Shown: positions 17,083-24,960 of the stretch, piece by piece
Layout: each line of letters starts with the position of its first letter
Position numbering within the stretch: the first letter of the stretch is position 1
NCBI GenBank assembly: GCA_036396795.1
Contig: DASWKF010000090.1
Coordinates: forward strand, 224,225-288,224
Source: JAHEEM01 sp036396795
GTDB taxonomy: Bacteria > Pseudomonadota > Gammaproteobacteria > Steroidobacterales > Rariloculaceae
DNA: 64,000 nucleotides
Reading direction: 5' to 3'
Notes under the pieces: model-generated
What the model saw: the letters and a program-made list of their open reading frames with translations, nothing else
The model's database searches: none
Told to the model about the DNA's origin: nothing
Translations under genes and position numbers: made by a program

Positions 17083-17850
17083 ATGCTCGAGAAATATCGC
17101 GACGCCGATGATATTCCCGTGCGTATCGTGCTCGTCGAGCCGTCGCACGCGGGCAATATCGGGGCTGCGGCGCGCGCGATGAAAACAATGGGCCTCAAAG
17201 ACCTCGTGTTGGTCGCGCCGAAGAGCTTTCCCAGCGCCGAGGCGACGGCCCGGGCCTCGGGTGCGGACGACATTCTTGCTGCGGCGACCTTGACCGAGTC
17301 TCTGGGCGAGGCTCTTGGCGACTACGGCTACGTCGTCGGCGCGAGCGCCAGGCATCGAAGCCTCAAGTGGCCGACTGTCGACGCGCGAAGCTGCGCCGAG
17401 CGGCTCTGGCGCCGTGCGGCCGAGACCTCGGTGGCCGTCGTCTTCGGCCCCGAGCAATCCGGATTGACCAACGAGCAACTGGCGCGCTGTCACGCGCTCG
17501 TGCACATTCCCAGCAATGCGGCGTATTCGTCGCTGAATCTCGCAATGGCCGTTCAGGTCATCTGCTATGAGCTGCGAATGTCGCGGCCCGCCGCGAGCCC
17601 GACGGATGCTTCCGAACAGGACGATCGCGACGCGCCGCTCGCGGGTGCCGCCGAGCTCGAGGCGTTTCATGAGCACCTCGAGGAGCTGATGACGGTCGCC
17701 GGGTTCCTGAATCCCGATCATTCCCGGCAACTGAAGCTGCGGCTCAGACGGCTGTTCAATCGCGCGCGTTTGGATCTGAACGAGATCAACATCCTGCGTG
17801 GGCTTCTGTCCGCCTTGGATCCGAGAAATCCGGTGAGCCGGCATGACTGA
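17083..17850 (+). CDS. trmJ: tRNA (cytidine/uridine-2'-O-)-methyltransferase TrmJ
   Basis: A 255-aa SPOUT methyltransferase that modifies position 32 of tRNAs. Knot-forming SpoU motifs are present: V-E-P-S-H-A-G-N-I-G-A-A-A-R-A-M near residue 18, V-F-G-P-E-Q-S-G-L-T-N-E-Q-L and the S-N-A-A-Y-S-S-L-N-L-A-M-A-V-Q loop. The C-terminal ~75 residues form the TrmJ-specific extension ending in the helix L-R-R-L-F-N-R-A-R-L. It is followed, with 8 bp overlap, by a cysteine desulfurase gene, where iscR would sit in E. coli; no IscR gene is present here. Confidence 0.94.
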   Translation: MLEKYRDADDIPVRIVLVEPSHAGNIGAAARAMKTMGLKDLVLVAPKSFPSAEATARASGADDILAAATLTESLGEALGDYGYVVGASARHRSLKWPTVDARSCAERLWRRAAETSVAVVFGPEQSGLTNEQLARCHALVHIPSNAAYSSLNLAMAVQVICYELRMSRPAASPTDASEQDDRDAPLAGAAELEAFHEHLEELMTVAGFLNPDHSRQLKLRLRRLFNRARLDLNEINILRGLLSALDPRNPVSRHD

Positions 17851-19012
17851 AAGGACCGTATATCTCGATTTTGCGGCGACAACGCCCGTCGATGAGGCCG
17901 TAGCGGCGGAAATGCGAAGCTGCATGGGGCCGGACGGTGAGTATGCAAACCCTTCGTCGACTCATCGCGCAGGCCGTGCCGCCGCCCGCCGCGTCGCCGA
18001 GGCCAGAGCCGAGGTGGCCGCGCGCATAGGAGCAGCCGCATCTTCGATCGTGTTCACGTCGGGCGCGACCGAGGCCGACAACATGGCGTTGCAGGGCGCG
18101 ATGCTCGCCGGAAGAGCTCGCGGGCGTCACCTGGTGACGTCGATGACCGAGCACAAGGCCGTCCTGGATACGGCCGCCGCTTTGGAGGCGCGCGGGTTCG
18201 GTGTCAGCTACGTCGGCTGTGACGCGTCGGGCCTGATCGATATCGAGCGGATCGATGCCGCGATTACCGAGGAAACCTTGCTGGTCTCGATCATGCACGT
18301 GAACAACGAAACCGGCGTGGTCCAGGATATCGGCTCGATCGGCGAGCGTTGCCGCAGGCGCGGCGTGTTGTTTCACGTCGATGCCGCGCAGAGCATCGGC
18401 AAGCTCGATTTGCGGGTCGACGAGCTGCCGTTGGATTTGGTCTCGTTAACGGCGCATAAGGTCCATGGGCCGAAAGGCGTGGGCGCATTGTATTTGGCCC
18501 CGGGCGTGGCGCTGTCGCCGCTCATTTTCGGCGGCGAGCAGGAGCAGGGGCTGCGCCCGGGAACGCTGCCGACACAACAGATCGTCGGCATGGGCAAGGC
18601 ATACGCGCTGGCCGATCCTGCGGCCGACGGGCCGGCGCTCAAGCGCTTGAAAGATCATCTCTGGGCCGGCTTGAGCGCAATCCCGGATGTGCGTCTGAAC
18701 GGCCACACCGAGCGCTCGGCGCCGCACGTGCTGAACGTGAGCTTCGCCGGCGTGAGCGGCGAAAGCCTGCGGCTTGCGATCGACGAGATCTATGTCTCGG
18801 CGGGTTCCGCATGCAAGGCCGAGACCCTGGAATCCTCGCATGTCCTGAGCGCGATGGGGCTGAGCGATGCGATGGCCGAGAGCGCGCTGCGTTTCAGCGT
18901 CGGCCGGCATACGACGGCGGAGCAAATCGATTATGTCGTTTGCCGCGTGGCGGAGGAGGTCGGCCGCCTGCGGGCCTTGGCGCCGGACGCGCCCGCCTGG
19001 TGCCGGGCTTGA
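17843..19012 (+). CDS. iscS: Cysteine desulfurase (IscS/NifS family)
   Basis: A 389-aa PLP enzyme that takes sulfur from L-cysteine for Fe-S clusters and thio-modification. It carries the PLP lysine K206 in L-T-A-H-K-V-H-G-P-K-G, H-V-D-A-A-Q before it, and the persulfide cysteine C324 in the loop G-S-A-C-K-A. It is translationally coupled to trmJ. The downstream partner genes are an IscU-like protein and an A-type carrier, so this is a compact isc-like operon lacking iscR, hscB/hscA and fdx within the window. Confidence 0.93.
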   Translation: MTERTVYLDFAATTPVDEAVAAEMRSCMGPDGEYANPSSTHRAGRAAARRVAEARAEVAARIGAAASSIVFTSGATEADNMALQGAMLAGRARGRHLVTSMTEHKAVLDTAAALEARGFGVSYVGCDASGLIDIERIDAAITEETLLVSIMHVNNETGVVQDIGSIGERCRRRGVLFHVDAAQSIGKLDLRVDELPLDLVSLTAHKVHGPKGVGALYLAPGVALSPLIFGGEQEQGLRPGTLPTQQIVGMGKAYALADPAADGPALKRLKDHLWAGLSAIPDVRLNGHTERSAPHVLNVSFAGVSGESLRLAIDEIYVSAGSACKAETLESSHVLSAMGLSDAMAESALRFSVGRHTTAEQIDYVVCRVAEEVGRLRALAPDAPAWCRA

Positions 19013-19053
19013 TACTTTGACGCTCTGGTTTGCGCTAAACTATTGAGCTCGCA

Positions 19054-19434
19054 ATGGAATATAGCTCTGAGGTCCAGCGACGATTCCGCGCCCCCCGCTG
19101 GTCCGGCAGCTTGAGTGAGCGTGGGACAGGGTTCTTCGCGGGCGAGGCGGCGGACCGGAGCCTGAACGTCTGGGTGCGATTCCAGGTCCAAGCCGATACG
19201 GACTCGATTCGCTCCGTCAGATTCGAAGCTTACGGCTGCCCACACTTCGTCGCCGCGGCCGACTGGATGGCGGAGTGGCTGGAAGGGAAACCAAGCGACG
19301 TGCTGACCCAGCCGCACGCTCATACCGTCGGCAAGCTGCTCGACGTGCCCACGGAGAAGCTCGGCAAGCTGCTGGTGCTGGAGGATGCGCTGACGCGCTG
19401 CGCACCAACGGCGCGGCCGGGTGTTCGGGCTTAG
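19054..19434 (+). CDS. IscU/NifU-N-like protein lacking two of three cluster cysteines
   Basis: A 126-aa protein that aligns with IscU from its first residues (M-E-Y-S-S-E-V..F-R-A-P-R-W-S-G-S-L) through the F-E-A-Y-G-C-P-H-F segment and E-W-L-E-G-K-P. C62 corresponds to E. coli IscU Cys63. The position of IscU Cys37 (A-C-G-D) reads A-A-D (residues 32-34), and that of Cys106 (K-I-H-C) reads K-L-G-K (K105). The canonical 2Fe-2S site therefore cannot form in the usual way. It lies between iscS and iscA, 41 bp after iscS, so it may act as a sulfur relay or assembly partner rather than a normal scaffold. A TTGACG at 19017-19022 could be part of its own weak promoter. Confidence 0.75.
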   Translation: MEYSSEVQRRFRAPRWSGSLSERGTGFFAGEAADRSLNVWVRFQVQADTDSIRSVRFEAYGCPHFVAAADWMAEWLEGKPSDVLTQPHAHTVGKLLDVPTEKLGKLLVLEDALTRCAPTARPGVRA

Positions 19435-19472
19435 GACACATCGTTGAGTCGACACAAACGGATTGTTGAGAT

Positions 19473-19796
19473 ATGGCAGTATCACTGACACCCAGCGCCG
19501 CGGATCGCGTGAGGCGCTATTTGCACAAACGAGGTCACGGCTTGGGCCTTCGAGTGGGCATCAAGAAGACCGGCTGTTCCGGGTACGCTTATCTCGTCGA
19601 CTACGTCGATGCGATTCGAACGGACGACGAGGTTTTCGATCAAGAGGGCATCAAGGTCGTCGTCGACCGTGAAAGCCTAAAGCTCATCGACGGCACGGAA
19701 GTCGATTTCGTCAAGCAAGGCATCAACGAAGCCTTCAAGTTTCGCAATCCCAACGTCAAGGGAGAGTGCGGCTGCGGCGAAAGCTTCAGTGTATGA
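19473..19796 (+). CDS. iscA: A-type iron-sulfur carrier (IscA/SufA/ErpA family)
   Basis: A 107-aa HesB-like protein that accepts and delivers Fe-S clusters. The three conserved cysteines are present: C35 in K-T-G-C-S-G-Y, and C99 and C101 in E-C-G-C-G-E-S at the C-terminus. IscA, SufA and ErpA are hard to separate on sequence alone; IscA is favoured by position after iscS and the IscU-like gene. It is followed by ndk 35 bp later. Confidence 0.9.
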   Translation: MAVSLTPSAADRVRRYLHKRGHGLGLRVGIKKTGCSGYAYLVDYVDAIRTDDEVFDQEGIKVVVDRESLKLIDGTEVDFVKQGINEAFKFRNPNVKGECGCGESFSV

Positions 19797-19831
19797 GCGG
19801 ATATCTTCGACATAGGCGTTAAGGATCAGCA

Positions 19832-20263
19832 ATGGCACTAGAGCGTACCCTATCGATCGTGAAGCCGGACGGTGTGAGTAAGAACCTGATCGGCGAAGTC
19901 TATCGGCGCTTCGAGTCTGCGGGACTCCGGATAGTCGCCGCGAGGATGTTGCGGCTCAGGCAGGATCAGGCCGAGCAATTCTACGCCGTCCACAAGGCCC
20001 GGCCGTTCTTCTCCGATCTCGTGAGATACATGACGTCCGGGCCCGTGGCCGTGCAAGTTCTCGAGGGGGAGAGCGCGATTGCTCGGAACCGAGAGATCAT
20101 GGGGGCGACCAATCCGAAAGACGCGGCGCCGGGGACGATTCGCGCCGATTTCGCCGATTCCATCGAGGAGAACGTGGTTCACGGGTCGGATGGTCCCGAT
20201 ACGGCGGCTCAGGAGATCGCTTTCTTCTTTGCCGGAGCGGAGATTTGCCCACGAGCTCGATAA
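19832..20263 (+). CDS. ndk: Nucleoside diphosphate kinase
   Basis: A 143-aa enzyme that equalises NTP pools through a phosphohistidine. Catalytic His117 lies in N-V-V-H-G-S-D, and the Kpn loop region, N-P-K-D-A-A-P-G-T-I-R-A-D and N-terminal E-R-T-L-S-I-V-K-P-D-G-V are standard. AAGGATC before the ATG serves as the ribosome-binding site. Its last 19 bp overlap the rlmN start, matching the ndk-rlmN-pilW-rodZ order of gammaproteobacteria. Confidence 0.97.
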   Translation: MALERTLSIVKPDGVSKNLIGEVYRRFESAGLRIVAARMLRLRQDQAEQFYAVHKARPFFSDLVRYMTSGPVAVQVLEGESAIARNREIMGATNPKDAAPGTIRADFADSIEENVVHGSDGPDTAAQEIAFFFAGAEICPRAR

Positions 20264-21363
20264 GCGCGACACGCGAGCATCCAGGCCGACTCAATCTGGT
20301 CGGCATGAGCCGCCTCGGCTTGGAGGCATTCTTCCGCGACCTCGACGAGAAACCCTACCGGGCGCGTCAGATACTGGGGTGGCTCTACCAGCGCGGCGTC
20401 CTCGAGTTTCGCGACATGACCGATATCAGCCAGCGCTTGCGCAAGCGTCTGGAGTTCATCGCATGCCTGGATCTGCCCGAGGTCGTTCGCGAGGAACGCT
20501 CCGCGGACGGCACCCGCAAATGGCTGCTGGCCGTAGGCTTGGGCCAAGCCGTGGAGACGGTCTTCATTCCCGAGCCCGGCCGCTCGACGCTCTGCATCTC
20601 ATCGCAGGCCGGTTGCGCGATGGACTGCTCCTTCTGCGCGACCGGACGGCAAGGCTTCAATCGGAACCTGACTGCCGCGGAGATTCTGTCTCAGGTATTG
20701 ATCGCTCGACGGGCGCTCGGTGCGGAAGCGGAGATCACCAACGTCGTTTTCATGGGCATGGGGGAACCGCTGGCCAACTATCGCAGCGTCGTGCCCGTGG
20801 CTAAGTTGCTCGTCGACGACTACGCTTTCGGGTTGTCCAGGCGCCGTGTCACGATCAGCACCGCCGGCTTAGTGCCGCAGATCCGAAAGCTCGCCGACGA
20901 CCTCAACGTCGCCTTGGCCGTTTCCCTGCACGCGCCCTACGACGAGCTGCGCGATCAGCTCGTGCCCATCAACCGCCGCCACCCGATCGCCGAGTTGCTC
21001 GACGCCTGCTGGCAGTATGCCGAGTGCCTGGCATCGAGGCAGGTGACGTTCGAATATGTCATGTTGCGTGACGTCAACGACGGCTTGAAAGACGCACGCA
21101 GGCTCGGCCGCCTGCTCAGGAGCAAACCCGCAAAAGTGAATCTGATCCCCTTCAACGCCTTCCCGGGAACGCCCTACGAATGCTCGTCCGAAGAGGTCAT
21201 CGCGGCCTTTTGCGATGAACTGAGATCCTCCGGGATAGTCGCTACAATACGGCGGACGCGCGGAGACGACATCGCCGCTGCCTGCGGACAGCTGGCCGGG
21301 CAGGTCGACGACCGCACGCGGTCGCGGCTGGGGTCTAAACTATCGAGAGCGGTGAGCCCATGA
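20245..21363 (+). CDS. rlmN: Dual-specificity 23S rRNA/tRNA adenine-C2 methyltransferase RlmN
   Basis: A 372-aa radical-SAM enzyme methylating A2503 of 23S rRNA and A37 of some tRNAs. The 4Fe-4S motif is C124-A-M-D-C128-S-F-C131. The conserved G-F-N-R-N-L, M-G-M-G-E-P-L and C-terminal T-R-G-D-D-I-x-A-A-C-G-Q-L-A-G, which holds the methyl-carrying cysteine, are all present. The TTG at 20245 is preferred because homology to E. coli RlmN begins at R-L-N-L, upstream of the first internal ATG (20305). It overlaps ndk upstream and pilW downstream (ATGA). Confidence 0.95.
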   Translation: MPTSSISATREHPGRLNLVGMSRLGLEAFFRDLDEKPYRARQILGWLYQRGVLEFRDMTDISQRLRKRLEFIACLDLPEVVREERSADGTRKWLLAVGLGQAVETVFIPEPGRSTLCISSQAGCAMDCSFCATGRQGFNRNLTAAEILSQVLIARRALGAEAEITNVVFMGMGEPLANYRSVVPVAKLLVDDYAFGLSRRRVTISTAGLVPQIRKLADDLNVALAVSLHAPYDELRDQLVPINRRHPIAELLDACWQYAECLASRQVTFEYVMLRDVNDGLKDARRLGRLLRSKPAKVNLIPFNAFPGTPYECSSEEVIAAFCDELRSSGIVATIRRTRGDDIAAACGQLAGQVDDRTRSRLGSKLSRAVSP

Positions 21364-22121
21364 ATCACCTGATGCGAAACGTGGCCGTCATCGTCCTCCT
21401 TGGCCTGTGTGAAGCCTGCGTTACGAGCTCGCGAGTCGCCGAGGCGCCGCCCGAAGAGGCGGCGATGGCCAACCTGAATCTCGGAGTCGCCTATCTGCGG
21501 CAAGGCCGCCCGGATCTCGCACTCGAGAATCTGGAGCGCGCGCTCGAGTACAACCCGCGGCTTGCGGCCGCCCACAGCACCATCGCCATCGTCTATGAGC
21601 AGCTCGGTGACGCGGAGGGCGCCGAGGAGCACTATCGTCGCGCGACCCAGCTCGGCCCCGACGACGGCTCGGCGGCCAACAGCTATGCGGTGTTCCTCTG
21701 CCGCAGCGGCCGATGGGAGGAAGCCGAGCGATTCTTCCAGCGCGCCGCGAACAACGCTCGCTATCCGACGCCGGCGGCGGCGCTGTCGAACGCCGGCGTC
21801 TGCGCCCGCAACGCGAACGATCTCGCCAAGGCGGAGAGCTATTTCCGCGAGGCCTTGACGCGTAATCCGGCTTTTCCAGATGCGCTCTATCACCTCGCCG
21901 ATCTGTCCTATCGGAATCAGGAATACCTGCAGGCGCGGGCTTTCATGCAGCGCTCGTTGGGAACCTCCGCCAGCGGTCCGGAGATGCTGCTGCTGTGTGT
22001 CCAGATCGAGCAGGCTCTCGGCGCCGACAACGATGCGGAAACCTGCGCGCAAGATCTTCGAAGCCGGTTTCCGAATTCCTCGGAAGTTGCGCGCCTGAAT
22101 GCGCTCGAACGCAATGAGTAA
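21360..22121 (+). CDS. pilW: Type IV pilus biogenesis/stability protein PilW (PilF)
   Basis: A 253-aa TPR protein that pilots the PilQ secretin to the outer membrane. The N-terminal signal segment ends in G-L-C-E-A-C, so Cys20 is the likely lipidated residue although the lipobox is not ideal. About six TPR units follow (N-L-G-V-A-Y-L-R-Q-G..A-L-E-N-L-E-R-A-L, and later L-S-N-A-G-V-C-A-R-N). It overlaps rlmN by 4 bp and rodZ by 8 bp. No other pilus genes occur in the window. Confidence 0.9.
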   Translation: MNHLMRNVAVIVLLGLCEACVTSSRVAEAPPEEAAMANLNLGVAYLRQGRPDLALENLERALEYNPRLAAAHSTIAIVYEQLGDAEGAEEHYRRATQLGPDDGSAANSYAVFLCRSGRWEEAERFFQRAANNARYPTPAAALSNAGVCARNANDLAKAESYFREALTRNPAFPDALYHLADLSYRNQEYLQARAFMQRSLGTSASGPEMLLLCVQIEQALGADNDAETCAQDLRSRFPNSSEVARLNALERNE

Positions 22122-22971
22122 CGATGAGACTCAAAGCCTGAGCAAGGATACCGCGCCGGACCGTGAGCCTACCGTCGGTGAGCGGCTCAAAACGGCGCGG
22201 CTGGCGCAGCCTTTGTCGCTTGCGCAGATCGCTGCGCAGCTTCGCATCGAGCAGCAATTTCTGCTGTCGCTGGAGCAAGATCGCCTCGACGTCTTCTCTG
22301 CTCCGGTATTCGCCAAGGGCTATCTGAAGCAGTACGGCAATCTGCTCGGGCTCGACGAGCGCGATCTCATCGCTCAGTATTACCGGCAGGCCGACGTGCC
22401 CGACGTCCCGGTCGTCGGCCACAAGCCGATACGGCTCCATGACGAGGATCAAATCCGCCTGTGGATCGTCTCGGGTCTCGTGCTCTTGGGCTTGGCCGCA
22501 GGCTTCGTCTGGTGGTTTTCCAGACCCGAGCCGCCGCCTTTGACGACGCAGCCAGCGGTTCGGGAAACGCCCCAGCTCGTCGCGCCGGTGGAGCCTGTCA
22601 CGACGGCGACGAGCCCGGAAGAGCCCGAGCCGCAAGCGCAGTCCGAGCCGCCGCAGGAGGCAATCGCCGAAGCCGTGGCAGCGGCCGACCCGGTGCCGGC
22701 GGATCCGCCTGCGGGCGCGTCGGTTCAAGTCGAGCTTGTATTCAGCGAGGACTGCTGGACGGAAGTATCGGACGCGCGCGGCGAACGCCTGTTCTACGGT
22801 CTCGGAAGCGCGGGTGCCCGCTCGCGCTTTGAAGCAACGCTGCCGATATCGATCTTCTTCGGCAATGCCGGCGGCGTGGAGCTCAGCGTCGATGGGAGCC
22901 TATATCCGATACCCGTGGGAAGCTTGCAGGGAAATCTCGCGCGCTTCGTCATCGCCGATCCTGGAATCTGA
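22114..22971 (+). CDS. rodZ: Cytoskeleton protein RodZ
   Basis: A 285-aa bitopic membrane protein from ATG 22114 (an ATG at 22099 is also in frame). It has a Cro/CI-type HTH_25 domain (residues ~20-90, G-E-R-L-K-T-A-R..L-S-L-A-Q-I-A), one transmembrane helix (~110-132, I-V-S-G-L-V-L-L-G-L), a Pro/Glu/Ala-rich periplasmic linker and a C-terminal DUF4115 beta domain with D-C-W-T-E-V-S-D. RodZ links MreB filaments to the elongasome and sets cell shape. Position between pilW and hisS is conserved (ispG is missing between them here). Confidence 0.92.
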   Translation: MSNDETQSLSKDTAPDREPTVGERLKTARLAQPLSLAQIAAQLRIEQQFLLSLEQDRLDVFSAPVFAKGYLKQYGNLLGLDERDLIAQYYRQADVPDVPVVGHKPIRLHDEDQIRLWIVSGLVLLGLAAGFVWWFSRPEPPPLTTQPAVRETPQLVAPVEPVTTATSPEEPEPQAQSEPPQEAIAEAVAAADPVPADPPAGASVQVELVFSEDCWTEVSDARGERLFYGLGSAGARSRFEATLPISIFFGNAGGVELSVDGSLYPIPVGSLQGNLARFVIADPGI

Positions 22972-22975
22972 CGCC

Positions 22976-24259
22976 GTGCCCGGGCTCATCCCGTCCGTTC
23001 GGGGCATGAACGACATCCTTCCCGAGCGCGCGGCGCAATGGACGTTCGTCGAACGCGCCGCCTGCGAGCTGCTCGACGCTTACGGTTACCGGCGGATTCG
23101 AACGCCCGCCCTGGAGCGCACGGAGCTGTTCAAGCGCTCGATAGGCGAAGCGACGGATATCGTCGAAAAGGAGATGTACACCTTCGAGGACCGCAACGGC
23201 GACAGCCTCAGCTTGCGGCCGGAAGCCACGGCCGGCATCCTGCGCGCAGGTTTGAGCCACGGTCTGTTTCACAATCAGCAACAGAAGCTCTGGCTCAGCG
23301 GTCCGATGTTTCGCCATGAGAAACCGCAGCAAGCGCGTTACCGGCAGTTCCATCAGCTCAGCGTCGAGGCCGTGGGCTTCGCCGACCCCGAGATCGACGC
23401 GGAGCTCATCGCGCTTTCCGCTCGCCTCTGGCGCAAGCTCGGGCTGACGAGCCCGGTGCTGCAGCTCAACTCATTGGGCACGCCCGAGTCGCGCGGCCGC
23501 TACCGCGAGGCGCTGCTCGCGTACTTCTCGGATCACCGCGGCTCCTTGGACGCCGACAGCCGGCGCCGGTTGGAAACGAATCCGCTGCGCGTGCTCGACA
23601 GCAAGAACCCGGAGCTCAAGGCGCTCATCGAAGCCGCGCCGCTCATGAGCGACTATCTCGATTCGGAGTCGCGCAACCACTTCGCGCGCCTTACCGAGCT
23701 CCTTTCCGACGTCGAGATCGACTTCGTGCTCAACCCGCGTCTCGTCCGTGGGCTCGACTACTACACCAAGACGGTGTTCGAGTGGGTGACCGACCGGCTC
23801 GGCGCGCAGGGGGCGATCTGCTCCGGCGGACGGTATGATGGCCTCGTGCTTCAGCTCGGCGGACGCGACACCCCCGCCAGCGGCTGGGCGCTGGGCTTCG
23901 AGCGAGTCATCGAGTTGCTGGACGCGGAGGCGTTGAGTATTCCGGAGCCTGTGCCCGACGGCTATCTGGTCGCGCTCGGCGAGCCTGCCCGACGGCGCGC
24001 TTTTTCGATCGCCGAGACGCTGCGCGAGCGCGTGCCGGGCATGGCGCTGACGATGGACGGCGGGGGCGGTGGATTCAAGGCCCAGCTGCGGCGCGCCGAC
24101 CGCAGCGGCGCACGTCTGGCGCTGATCCTCGGCGAGGACGAGCTCGAGCGCGAATCGATCAGCGTCAAGCCGCTCAGGAACGATGCGCCGCAGGCCATGC
24201 TCACGCTGGATGAGCTCGTTGCCGAGCTGCTCCGGGCGCGGACGTCGGGATTAGAATAG
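22976..24259 (+). CDS. hisS: Histidyl-tRNA synthetase
   Basis: A 427-aa class II aminoacyl-tRNA synthetase. The GTG at 22976 gives V-P-G-L-I-P-S-V-R-G-M-N-D, aligning with the E. coli start; the longer open frame upstream overlaps rodZ and is not used. Motif 2 (F-R-H-E-K-P-Q-Q-A-R-Y-R-Q-F-H-Q), the His A box L-V-R-G-L-D-Y-Y and motif 3 (G-W-A-L-G-F-E-R) are clear, followed by the C-terminal anticodon-binding domain. It begins 4 bp after the rodZ stop. Confidence 0.96.
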   Translation: MPGLIPSVRGMNDILPERAAQWTFVERAACELLDAYGYRRIRTPALERTELFKRSIGEATDIVEKEMYTFEDRNGDSLSLRPEATAGILRAGLSHGLFHNQQQKLWLSGPMFRHEKPQQARYRQFHQLSVEAVGFADPEIDAELIALSARLWRKLGLTSPVLQLNSLGTPESRGRYREALLAYFSDHRGSLDADSRRRLETNPLRVLDSKNPELKALIEAAPLMSDYLDSESRNHFARLTELLSDVEIDFVLNPRLVRGLDYYTKTVFEWVTDRLGAQGAICSGGRYDGLVLQLGGRDTPASGWALGFERVIELLDAEALSIPEPVPDGYLVALGEPARRRAFSIAETLRERVPGMALTMDGGGGGFKAQLRRADRSGARLALILGEDELERESISVKPLRNDAPQAMLTLDELVAELLRARTSGLE

Positions 24260-24279
24260 GCGCAGGCCCGGAGGCTCAA

Positions 24280-24960
24280 GTGGACGAATTTCTCTCGGAA
24301 AAGGAACAGCTGGAGCAAATGCGCGCATGGTGGCGCGAGCACGGCTGGTATTTGATCGGCGGGGTGGTGCTCGGCGGTTTGCTGCTGTTCGGCTGGAACC
24401 GCTACCAGGCCTATGAGGAGCAACGCGTCCTGGCGGCTTCCACGCTCTATGCTGAGCTCAGAGCGGCGGTGCTCGATCGCGCGGACGTTCAGGCGACCGA
24501 GCTGGTAGCGGAGCTCCGAGCGGATTTCCCGTCGAGCCCGTACACGGACCAGGCCGGGCTGCTCATCGCCTCGCTGTATCTCGACATGCAGGATACCGAC
24601 CGCGCGGTCGAGGAGCTTCGCCGCGTGCTCGCCGACACCGACGACGACGAGCTCGCGATGATCGTGCGGGTCAGGCTCGCGCGGCTGTTCCAGCATCTGC
24701 AACGCTACGACGACGCCTTTGCCGTTCTCGATGACGCGGATCCCGGCAGATTCTCGGGTCGTTACGACGAATTGCGCGGCGACGTCTACCTCGCTCAGGG
24801 GGATACCGAGCGCGCCCGCAGCGCTTATCAGCAAGCCTTCAACGCGCAACACACGGACGTGCTCGACCGAAATCTACTGCAGATGAAGATCGACGACCTT
24901 GGGGCTCCCGCGCTCGAGACGCCGGCCGCCGATGCTCCCGCGAGCGAGGACGGCTCGTGA
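24280..24960 (+). CDS. yfgM: YfgM family membrane-anchored TPR chaperone partner
   Basis: A 226-aa bitopic protein starting at GTG 24280. A charged cytoplasmic N-terminus (K-E-Q-L-E-Q-M-R-A-W-W) precedes one transmembrane helix (~residues 24-41) and a periplasmic TPR-like domain (D-Q-A-G-L-L-I-A-S-L, A-R-L-F-Q-H-L-Q-R-Y). In E. coli YfgM associates with the Sec holotranslocon and PpiD. The hisS-yfgM-bamB-der order is conserved. Its stop overlaps the bamB GTG by 4 bp. Confidence 0.9.
   Translation: MDEFLSEKEQLEQMRAWWREHGWYLIGGVVLGGLLLFGWNRYQAYEEQRVLAASTLYAELRAAVLDRADVQATELVAELRADFPSSPYTDQAGLLIASLYLDMQDTDRAVEELRRVLADTDDDELAMIVRVRLARLFQHLQRYDDAFAVLDDADPGRFSGRYDELRGDVYLAQGDTERARSAYQQAFNAQHTDVLDRNLLQMKIDDLGAPALETPAADAPASEDGS

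Noticed and set aside
17017..17925. 571-aa frame extending suhB upstream on the minus strand
   Set aside because: It lies antisense to trmJ and iscS and has no recognisable domain; the GTG at 17016 matches the SuhB start.
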